Of a stretch of 64,000 nucleotides of DNA, positions 11,901 to 23,900 are shown piece by piece (the first letter of the stretch is position 1; each line of letters opens with the position of its first letter). The position numbers and the translations under genes are program-made. The notes beneath the pieces were generated by a model. It made no database searches and was not told the origin of the DNA. It worked only from the letters and a program-made list of their open reading frames with translations. Origin of the DNA: Bolinopsis microptera (taxonomy: Eukaryota > Ctenophora > Tentaculata > Lobata > Bolinopsidae); contig NW_026971773.1 of assembly GCF_026151205.1 (NCBI RefSeq), forward strand, positions 1-64,000. Direction: 5' to 3'.

Positions 11901-14900
11901 TTGCCACCTGGTGACCTGGTTACATTTATGAGTTTATGTTAACTAGCAGTATTGACACCTGGTTACATTTATATTATCTAGCAGTATTACATTTATGTTA
12001 TCTAGCAGTATTACATTTATGTTATCTAGCGGTATTGCCACCTGGTTACATTTATGTTATCTAGCAGTATTGACACCTGATTACATTTATGTTATCTAGC
12101 AGTATTGCCACCTGGTTACATTTATGTTATCTAGCAGTATTGCCACCTGATTACATTTATTTTATCTAGCAGTATTGCCGCCTGGTTACATTTATGTTAT
12201 CTAGCAGTATTGACACCTGATTACATTTATGTTATCTAGCAGTATTGCCACCTGGTTACATCTATGTTATCTAGCAGTATTGCCACCTGATTACATTTAT
12301 TTTATCTAGCAGTATTGCCGCCTGGTTACATTTATGTTATCTAGCAGTATTGACACCTGATTACATTTATGTTATCTAGCAGTATTGCCACCTGGTGACA
12401 TTTATGTTATCTAGCAGTATTGACACCTGATTACATTTATGTTATCTAGCAGTATTGACACCTGATTACATTTATGTTATCTAGCAGTATTGACACCTGG
12501 TTACATTTATGTTATCTAGCAGTATTGCCACCTGGTTACATTTATGTTATCTAGCAGTATTGACACCTGATTACATTTATGTTATCTAGCAGTATTGCCA
12601 CCTGGTGACATTTATGTTATCTAGCAGTATTGCCACCTGGTTACATTTATGTTATCTAGCAGTATTGCCACCTGGTTACATTTATGTTATCTAGCAGTAT
12701 TGACACCTGATTACATTTATGTTATCTAGCAGTATTGCCACCTGGTGACATTTATGTTATCTAGCAGTATTGCCACCTGGTTACATTTATGTTATCTAGC
12801 AGTATTGACACCTGATTACATTTATGTTATCTAGCAGTATTGCCACCTGGTGACATTTATGTTATCTAGCAGTATTGCCACCTGGTTACATTTATGTTAT
12901 CTAGCAGTATTGCCACCTGGTTACATTTATGTTATCTAGCAGTATTGACACCTGATTACATTTATGTTATCTAGCAGTATTGCCACCTGGTGACATTTAT
13001 GTTATCTAGCAGTATTGCCACCTGGTTACATTTATGTTATCTAGCAGTATTGCCACCTGGTTACATTTATGTTATCTAGCAGTATTGACACCTGGTTACA
13101 TTTATGTTATCTAGCAGTATTGCCACCTGGTTACATTTATGTTATCTAGCAGTATTGACACCTGATTACATTTATGTTATCTAGCAGTATTGCCACCTGG
13201 TGACATTTATGTTAATTAGCGGTATTGGCACCTGGTTACATTTATATTATCTAGCAGTATTGCCACCTGGTGACCTGGTTACATTTATGTTATCTAGCAG
13301 TATTGACACCTGATTACATTTATGTTATCTAGCAGTATTGCCACCTGGTTACATTTATGTTAATTAGCAGTATTGACACCTGGTTACATTTATGTTATCT
13401 AGCAGTATTGACACCTGATTACATTTATGTTATCTAGCAGTATTGACACCTGATTACATTTATGTTATCTAGCAGTATTGCCACCTGCACTGGTTACATT
13501 TATGTTATCTAGCAGTATTGACACCTGGTTACATTTATGAGTTTATGTTAACTAGCAGTATTGCCACCTGGTTACATTTATGTTATCTAGCAGTATTGCC
13601 ACCTGGTTACATTTATGTTATCTAGCAGTATTGTCACCTGATTAGGAAAACAAAAAATTAAGAGTGGTAATTCATAATTTTTGAACACACTAAAATGTAA
13701 TTGTTATAAAAAGATAACCTTCTCGACGATAACAGGCTCGAATGTCAGGAGGAGCTGTACTAAGTGAGGCAAACAGTTCTCAGATAGGATCCTCTTCGCT
13801 CGAGGGATGGGTCGGATAATACCTGGGGAGTTATTTAAATTATGCAATTGGTGACAATGTTTAAAATTATTACAATGACTACAATGATAATCACAATGGT
13901 TACTATGAATTATGATGGTTACTATGGTTACTATGAAGGTTACTATGATGGTTACTATGGTTACTATGATGGTTACACTTCAACTCACCTCCGTCCTCCT
14001 CCCGGCTAGGATAGAAGCTACAGATGTCAATGAGCATGTTCAGAATGAGGGTGGACAGCTCGGTTCCGTTCAGCAGGGCTACTCCAGTGCTACAAGGTAG
14101 CGTCCACTTTAACTGTGCTACTGACCTGAGGGAGGCACCAGGTTTAGTTAACTTTATATGGTTACTATGGTTACTATGTGGTTACTATGTGGTTACTATG
14201 GTTACTATGTGCTACAAGGTTACAAGGTAGCGTCCACTTTAACTGTGCTACTGACCTGAGGGAGGCACCAGGTTTAGTTAACTTTATGTGGTTACTATGG
14301 TTACTATGTGGTTCCTATGGTTACTATGTGCTACAAGGTAGCGTCCACTTTAACTGTGCTACTGACCTGAGGGAGGCACCAGGTTTAGTTAACTTTATAT
14401 GGTTACTATGGTTACTATGTGGTTACTATGTGGTTACTATGGTTACTATGTGCTACAAGGTTACAAGGTAGCGTCCACTTTAACTGTGCTACTGACCTGA
14501 GGGAGGCACCAGGTTTAGTTAACTTTATGTGGTTACTATGGTTACTATGTGGTTCCTATGGTTACTATGTGCTACAAGGTAGCGTCCACTTTAACTGTGC
14601 TACTGACCTGATGGAGGCACCAGGTTTAGTTAACTTACTTGTAGCATTAGTGAGCTTACTTAGCACTTTTAGCATTGGTGAGCTTACTAAGCACAGTTAA
14701 GTAACTGCAGCTCGCTTATAATCACTTAGTAAATAGTTCCCATATTGTTCTGTCAACTTTTCAAAATTTGTATTTATTTCAAAACTGGACACAATTTGCA
14801 GATGAAAAACCTGAGAGGTCTCCACCCGTCCAGACCTCGCAGCATCACAATTGTTACTATGGTTACTATGATGGTTACTATGATGGTTACTATGGTTACT

Positions 14901-17900
14901 ATGGTTACTATGGTGGCGGATGACAAACCTGAGAGGTCTCCACCCGTCCAGACCTCGCAGCATCACAATTGTTATTATGGTTACTATGATGGTTACTATG
15001 ATGGTTATTATGATGGTTACTATGATGGTTACTATGGTTACTATGATGGGTACTATGACGGTTATTATGATGGTTACTATGATGGTTACTATGATGGTTA
15101 CTATGGTTACTATGGTGGCGGATAACAAACCTGAGAGGTCTCCACCCGTCCAGACCTCGCAGCATCACAATTGTTACTATGGTTACTATGATGGTTACTA
15201 TGATGGTTACTATGGTTACTATGGTTACTATGGTGGCGGATGACAAACCTGAGAGGTCTCCACCCGTCCAGACCTTGTGCCCAACACTTGGTTCGTTCAG
15301 AGAGCACTCCTTCCTCCCAAAACTCGGCTATCTGCAGCGGAAATTGTTTTAGAGATTTATAAATAGTTGGAAGGGTTTATGTATGGGTGGGGGTTACGAA
15401 CAGTTGAAACAGTACCTCTCGTACTGTGGTTACTATGTGGTTACTATGGTTACTATTTTGTTAATATGTGGTTACTATGGTTACTATGTGGTTACTATGA
15501 ACAGTTGAAACAGTACCTCTCGTACTGTGGTTACTAGGTGGTTACTATGGTTACTATGTGGTTACTATGAACAGTTGAAACAGTGGAGAGGTGGAGTTAG
15601 TTGTTGAATCGTGGAGTAGAGTAGAGTGTAGAGTGTGAGTCACCTTTAAATCCGGTAGAGCATCGCTCCTGATGCCTAGATTTGCCTTTAGTCGACTTTT
15701 AATATTCTTGTGCCAATAAGGTTTAATCTAGATGTTTTTTTTTTACTTCACATATGTATTTTATGTCAACTTGAGGTGACTTCATTTTATTATTTTGAGT
15801 AGAGATTACATGACGTAGCAATTTTTATCCAGTAGAGATTCACTCCTGATGCCTTTTTGGGTAGGACGTGATGAGAGTGTTATTCCTTTGCCGTGTCTTA
15901 CCCGGGAGATGTTAAGTTTACTACGCTGTGGCATTTCGCGTACTACTACGTCATGTAATTTTTTTTGTTGATTACAGCTTTATCTGTAACTCTTCTTTAA
16001 TACTTTTACGATTCAGAATGTCATACAGATGTTACATCTGCAAGAGAACAAAGGATGAGGAAGGGCAGCTGCTGGAGGAGGAGCTCTGCAGAAGGTGCCA
16101 GATTGAGGAAAAGGCCCAGAAGAAAAGATTGAGATTTGAGGCAAAGATAGAGAAGGTGAAAGAGAAGAACAAGGGGAGGGTGAAATCTAGAGAAGAAGTG
16201 GAGGGAGAAAAAGAATGGAGGAAGGATGAAGACCCGAGAGAATGGACCTGGAGCGGGGAGTTTGATGAGGCTATGGTTAACGAGAGTGAGGAGATGAGAA
16301 TTAGACAGGGAGTTAAGAGAAATCTAGGAGGGGGGGAAAGTTCCGGAACCTTGCAATATTCAGAGATGGTGAGGAGTGGTAATGGAGTAGAGACCAAGGA
16401 GGAAAAGCTAAGGAAGCAAAAGAAAGAAGTGGAAGAGCTGGAGAAGCTACAGAAGAATTCTAGAGAGGAGCTGGAGAAGCTGGAAAAGACAGAGGAAAGA
16501 CGGAAGAGATTAGAGGAGCTGGAAAGAGAGAAGAAAGAGCAGGAGGATCTGAAGAAGAGGGAGTTGGAGATAAAGCGGCTGAAGCTGGAACAGCTAATTA
16601 AGGAAAATGAGAAAGATGTAAGAGAAATTCTGAAGATAACGAAGAGAGCTTATGAAGCGGAACCGATGGTGGTAGAGGCCCCTGAGGAGACGGAGATGTT
16701 GGTGGAGATCCAAGAAGAGGTGAGTCTGAGTCCTGTGAGAGAAAAAACTAAAGAAGAAGAGAAACAGGAACCAGTGGCAGGGGAACAACAGAGAGGAGAG
16801 AAGAGAAGAGTAATAGTGAGGGAGACCAGAGAGCAGCAGTCACCACAGCGGAGAAGGACCCACCAGTACCATCAGGAACGGCCTCCTCCCCCTCCACCTA
16901 CCCACTATTACAGCAGCAGACAGGTGGAGAAGTTTTGTCTCGACAAATACGATGACAAGCTGTCTAAGACGGAGAAGGCTGCTAACGAAAGCATCAGGAG
17001 AGACGTGTTCGAGGACAAAGAGGTGGTGCAACACGGGAGAGACCTGATGACTGTTTCGAAGGGATGGATGGAGAAGAAGATGAGGGAAGCGAGAACGCGG
17101 GAGGACGTTATTGCTATAATGAAATCCATCGAGATTCAGATAGGAGGTCAGAGAGCGTACCTAGTGGAGAAGATAAAAGAAGAGTGTGAAAGATTGGTGA
17201 GTGAGGGCGAGATGCCACCAGGAAGAGGCCATGGTCATTACAAGTCGGACATGAGAGGCAATAAGAAGTTCCTGGGATGGTACGTCCAAGAGATCAGAGT
17301 GCTGAGAGAAACAGCGGAGGAGGCAGAGAGGATCCCGCCAGAGATAATGGTAGCAGGAATGCTGGGGCTGACGAGGTTGTGTACCCTCCACAATCGGTTT
17401 GCAGTCTTTAAGTAGGACATTCGTACCTAGGAGTAATGAATGGAGTAGTGTAGGTTATGTTCGTAACTAGGTGTACGGACTTTATTATGTAGGTTATGTT
17501 CGTAACTAGGTGTACGGAAATAATTAGGTAAATTATGTTCGTAACTAGGTGTACGGAAATAATTAGGTAAATTATGTTCGTAACTAGGTGTACGAAAATA
17601 ATTATGTAAGTATGTTCGTAACTAGGTGTACGAAAATAATTATGTAAGTATGTTCGTAACTAGGAGTACGGAAAATAATTATGTAAGTATGTTCGTAACT
17701 AGGAGTACGGAAAATAACTATGTAAGTATGTTCGTAACTAGGAGTACGGAAAAAATTGCGTAAGTATGTTCGTAACTAGGTGTACGAAAATAATTATGTA
17801 AGTATGTTCGTAACTAGGTGTACGGAAAAAATTGTGTAAGTATGTTCGTAACTAGGTGTACGGAAATAATTATATAAGTTATGTTCGTAACTAGGTGTAC

Positions 17901-20900
17901 GAAAACATTGTATTAATTGGGTTCGTGACTAGATGCACGGTACCTTGTTTATGAGTATGGTTGTGGAGGGTGTGCAACAACGGGTATGGGGACGGAGAGA
18001 CGGGGGATGGTGGACTTCAACTTCAAAAGAACAGCAGGGCAGAAGGAGTAAGAAGAGTAGGAGAAGGACAATTAGTAGGGTAGCAAGTTGTATTTATAAA
18101 TTTGTTTTAAATATTTGAATTTTATTACGTGAAGGTTGTCACGAAGTTTTATAAATTTGTTTGTTTGTAAGACGTGAGTTGTTTCACGTAAAGTTTTTAA
18201 TATTCAGAATTGGTACGTGTTGTAACACGTATTTTTATATAGATTTTTAAATTTGTAACACGTGAAATTTTTTATGGGTAGTTGTATCACGGGATTGATG
18301 TTGATATTTTTTACGTAATTTATTTATTTTAATTTATTTAAGTATTGTTATACTTGTAGTTGGACACGTTAGGGTACGTGTAATTTGATTATTTATTGTG
18401 GATATTATTTAGGGTGTTGTTTTAGAGGGAGTTTTAGGATTTATTTAGGATTTAGGAGGTAGGGGGGGATTTGGTCGATTTTGTCAATACCTCCTAGAGA
18501 TATTGACGAAATCGATTAAATTTTCCCGGGGGATATAGTGTAATGTGTGGGCTGGTTGCAGCGATTCTTAAGCAGTTTTAGTAGTCATGTTTTAGTTAGG
18601 ATATTGCAGTTAAGTGTAGAAAAACCGTTAGGATTAGTGTAGATTTAGAGTAGTTAGGTTTAGAGATTTGTGTAAAGTAGGGCACGTGATAGTCGGGCGT
18701 GTAGGTTTTGTTATAGTTTTATGGCTGGGCCGAGCCGCGCGGTACCACGTGGGTGACCACGTGGTATCACGTGGCGCGGGTCGTTAACGCAGTTCTGGAC
18801 ACGTTGGAGTCAGTTCTGGAAAAGCTCTTTAGGTGACGTGTTTAATCAAAGTGTTAACCGCTGATCTAGAACGCCAAACGTGGCCCGTCTTGCCACAGTT
18901 TAAGTTGTGATTGTTGATAATATCTTTATATTCATCATTCGAACGTTATTACTCGATTCAACTGTTTCCTTTGTTCAACTCTAGCTTAGGACCGAATTGT
19001 AGCATTTGAACCGTTTGATTCACAGTACCGCACTTAGTTGCATGTATGTAGTAGTCATATCAGAGTAATTGGCAATACAAGTTATCGTGATTGTCGTATT
19101 AACGTAGAGTTCAATACTTAGTTATTGTGAGTTATTGCAGTTGTCAGTCGCTAAGAACGACTGAGTGAGTAGTGTATATTGTGAGTACACCTTTGTGAGC
19201 AGACACTGTAGACCATCGGTACGCCCTGGGAGGACTGGTCTGGTGCCATCTTATTTTACACTACTCTCGTACTGTGGTTACTATGTGGTTACTATGGTTA
19301 CCTTTGGTTAATATGTGGTTACTATGGTTACTATGTGGTTACTATGAACAGTTGAAACAGTACCTCTCGTACTGTGGTTACTAGGTGGTTACTATGGTTA
19401 CTATGTGGTTACTATGAACAGTTGAAACAGTACCTCTCGTGCTGTGGTTACTATGGTTACTATGTGGTTACTATGTGGTTACTATGTGGTTATTATTTTT
19501 TTACTATGTGGTTACTATGGTTACTATGTGGTTACTATTGTTACTATGTGATAATTATGTGGTCACTATGGTTACTATGTGGTTACTATGTGGTTACTAT
19601 GGTTACTATGTGGTTACTATGGTTATTATGTGGTTACTATGAACAGTTGAAACAGTACCTCTCGCAGACTGTACGGACCGAATCTCTCTTTCTCCTTGTT
19701 GCCATAGTACCATTCTCTTTCCTCGTGCATAGCCCCGCCGGCTTCTATAAACATACTCTGAAAATAAACTGGTTAATATTTTTGTTAAATATATTGACAG
19801 GGAGAAACCGTGTTAAATATATTTCATGTCTTACAACGTGTTCTATACAGAAACAAGGAAATATCTTTAATCCAGAATTTGGAAAAGTTTATGTTTCGTT
19901 TTGTAGTGCTTTCCCTGGGAAACTTCCTCCGGCCGGAATCGAACTTCCAGCACCTAAATTGTGTCTATAATGCCATCCATAGATGACTAATCGGTCACTG
20001 GAAAAAAAAATTCAGTGAAAACTGTAAAATTTCGGTTCTGGAAATTTCGTCTCGAAAATCTGAAAATGGGACATAACAGCAATAACAGCAATTGGGTCGA
20101 TAAGATTTTTTCCATTTTGCAGTTTCTTCTCCGATATTTTGAAGTCCAGAACCACAATTTGGTCTCATGTACGGGTTAGGACTGGAGAACATAGGGTCAA
20201 ATATTATAAACTTTTAAATGGTGATAAGATAGATGAAACAAGTGATGAATATAGTTTGGGTTTACATTTGTTGGATCATGGTTTTAGACAAAGGGAAGAT
20301 TTTAACAACATTTTTAATGTGTCAATTATTGATAATTCTAGTCCTAAAACTTTGGATGTCCGTGAACATAAATATATTCAACTACTCAAGACTTTAAAAC
20401 CTTTGGGAATTAACACTACAAATCCTTTTGGCCTTCCATTACTCCTAACATCTTAATTTTAACTTTATAACCGTTTTAAGAGTGTTCAGATTTTTAAAGG
20501 AATTTTGGGTTTTACTAACTTTTTACAATTTCTAGGGCTTATGTCACTGAAGATGACGCCTTGCAACATGTTTGACGATAGCCTGTAGATTGATAGTTTG
20601 ATCTCAGTATTTACAACAATTCATCTAGTTTTATTGATTCAAAGGGAAACAAATTCCTCTGTTGGTCTCATGTCACCCATAGTCAACTGAAAATGGGACA
20701 GCAATTGGGAGGGGAGGTCATAAACGACCTCCTATATAGATTTTGCTTTAAACAAACTGTTAAATAGGCCCGCTTAAAATGATTTGGTTGAATTGTAATT
20801 TCTGTTTGTTGGACACTGTTTGCGTAACAATACGGTCATCCGTCATTCAAACGATTACTGGCAATACCTTATAGAATATGTTTCGAACAATCATAATTTC

Positions 20901-23900
20901 TATTCAAAATTTAGCACCTCATAAATTATGTATAGTTCATACTTCATAATTAATCATCAACCACACTCAGAAACCACAGCCAGTTGAAGGTATATTGTGG
21001 CGCGGACAAATTGTTCTACTCATGTGTAAATTTGAAGAAAATTAAACCGTTAAATTGTTCAAATAAATTTGAAGGAAAAAATCATCAGCCAAATATTCAT
21101 TCTGAGGCCTATTCAGGAGCTGATTTTGGTGTTTGGTTTCGTGCTTAGAAATGAATAGACCAATTACAAACTGTTTAGATGTTCACGTGACATATTTGGT
21201 GCTCACAATATCTATAGTCGCTATATTTACCCAGGTTGAGATCAGGGGTAGTACGTACCAGGACGGGTATTTCTTTACAGTTTAGAGTTGACGAACTTAA
21301 CTGAGGTGCGCTCAGTCGGTTTTAAACCATCAATCCTCTCAGTTCCACACTATATTTATAAACGAACTTTTGTGAATATTTTACTTTCAACATAATAGTG
21401 AACTTTCACTGACTTAAGTTTCTGTGGTAATCAGAATGACCAAAGAAACATGATCACCTACATAACCAAAACAAACTCGAGCCAACAATTTCAAGATATT
21501 TCCTCTGAAATTCTCAGCCTACTAGGACCAATTAAACACTCCTACGGGTGTATGCCCCACAGATGCAAGGTGCCCCACAGATGAACGGGTTTTATAAAAG
21601 TATGTCCTGTGATTCCAAATTTTGAAAATGTTGTTAGATCTTTTCAATTTATTTGAAAAAATATAAGTCCTACACTTCCTGTTATTTGAAATAGTGGCAT
21701 TTAATTTGATATGGATTTAGATCGCTGTTTTATTTCAAAAGTCAACATTATAAAATCCTAGTCAGCACTATAAAGTAAAAATATTTTGATGAAATTTTGT
21801 AAATCGCATGCATGCATAAAGTTATTAATGTAACAGCCAGTTTCACTGGATTATTTAATCAAAAACTTTCATTTTGAAGAATAAAATGTGAAAAAACTCA
21901 CACGCCCCACAGGAGTCAGGTCATATGCCCCACAGATGAAAGGTTTCTCATTTTTCACTAATTGGGAGTTAATGTTTGTCTGTGAGATTTGTTTTAATAG
22001 TCTAAACATATATAAAGTACAAGTGAGATACTATGAGAGTATGAGCAACATTTGACCAATATTATGGGAAATAAATATTATAATTAGTGAAAAATGAGAA
22101 ACCTTTCATCTGTGGGGCATATGACCTGACTCCTGTGGGGCGTGTGAGTTTTTTCACATTTTATTCTTCAAAATGAAAGTTTTTGATTAAATAATCCAGT
22201 GAAACTGGCTGTTACATTAATAACTTTATGCATGCATGCGATTCACAAAATCTCATTAAAATATTTTTGTTTTATATTGCTGACTAGGATTTCATAATGT
22301 TGACTTTTGAACTAAAACAGCGATCTAAATCCATATCAAATTAAATGCCACTATTTCAAATAACAGGAAGTGTAGGACTTATATTTTTTCAAATAAATTG
22401 AAAAGATCTAACAATATTTTCAAAATTTGGAATCACAGGACATATTTTTATAAAAACCTTGCATCTAAAAAACAAACTTTACAATTAAAATAAAAACGTA
22501 AAGTTTATATTGCTTTCTTCTTGTTACATTTGTAGCAGACACTTCCAGTCTCCTCGTTTACACAGAAAGGACTCTCCTTTTTCTTTGCCTGCATTACACC
22601 TTTTACAACACAGGTACGTCAGGCGTGGCATTATTGTGCCACAGCCACATTTCCAAGCTCTATCTTGCGAATTCATAACTTAATGACGTATAATTACTAT
22701 TAAAGGTTTTTAAATTAGAAGTATATCAATAAGGTTTATCATTTATAAGTTGGTCTACATGATGCCTGAAAGAATTCATGTTAATATACAAAGCTATAAA
22801 ATGCCCCACAGATGCAAGGTATAAAATATTTTGATTTACTACTTATTAAATTATTCAAATGACATATTAAGTTCTAGTATAATCATGAAAAAACACTGAT
22901 TATTAGTAGTGGACACTTTGAAACGATTGAAATGTAACATTTCAGGAAAATATTCCTACTTTTCTACTCCCAACCTGTCATCTGTGGGGCATGGTTGAGA
23001 AAAAAACGATTTTTTATGGTTGTATAAATCTATAAAATCTATATAAGCTGGCTATTATTATGTAATATATATCTGACAATAATACTCCAGATAAAAATAC
23101 AGTATAGTTAGTACCGTTTCAGTTTTTTAAGAGAATCTTTAAACCATGCACCTGTGGGGCATAGTCAAAACAAGGATGATTTTTGGGAAACTTTTTCGAG
23201 CACAAATTTTTGAAATTTTAAAATTTTAATTGCCGGGAAGAAAATTTTAGACTATTTTTGATAAATTTGCAACAATATTGTGTAAAATGAGTTCTATTTC
23301 TAATTTTGAGAGAAGTTTGAAAAACCACCATTCATCTGTGGGACATACACCCGTATTAGTTCAAGTGACAAATTTGGTGCTTAGAATACTCATGGCATTC
23401 AACATGGTACAGTAACATATGGTTAAATCAGGGCTAGCACACCAGAACGCGTATTTATTTTGAGATAACAAATTTAGCTGAAGTGTGTACAGTCAGTCTA
23501 AGATCAGTAATAATTTCAGTTCCACGTAGTCATAAACGAAAGGTCATAAACTACCTCTTATATAGATTTTACTTTAAACAAAACTTTAACTATTAAATAG
23601 GACCGCTAAAAATGATATCGCTTGTAATTTCTGTTAGTTGGACACCGTTTGCATAACAATCCTGTCATCCGTCATTCAAACGATTACAGGCAATACTTTA
23701 TACAATATGTTTCGAACAATCATAATTTCTATTCAAAATTTAGCACCTCATAAATTATGTATAGTTCATACTTCATAATTAATCATCAACCACACTCAGA
23801 AACCACGGCTAGTTGAAGGTACATTTTGGCGCGGAGAATTGGTTCTACTCATGTGTAAATTTGAAGAAAATTACACCGTTATATTGTTCAAATTAATTTG

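Larger units (their letters stand above)
15576..19262. mobile_element. Unclassified 3.7-kb insertion with coiled-coil ORF
   Basis: The sequence breaks into the donor-derived repeat exactly after GTTGAAACAGT (15575) and the repeat resumes at CTCTCGTACTG (about 19263). It holds a 5' region with two copies of a GTAGAG..CTCCTGATGCCT block, a 466-codon ORF, a 38-bp minisatellite, an AT-rich tract with repeated ACACGT motifs, a short hairpin at 18475-18515 (TCGATTTTGTCAATA and its complement) and three CACGTG boxes. No long terminal repeats, TIRs, reverse transcriptase or transposase were recognised, so the class is unknown. Confidence 0.55.
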
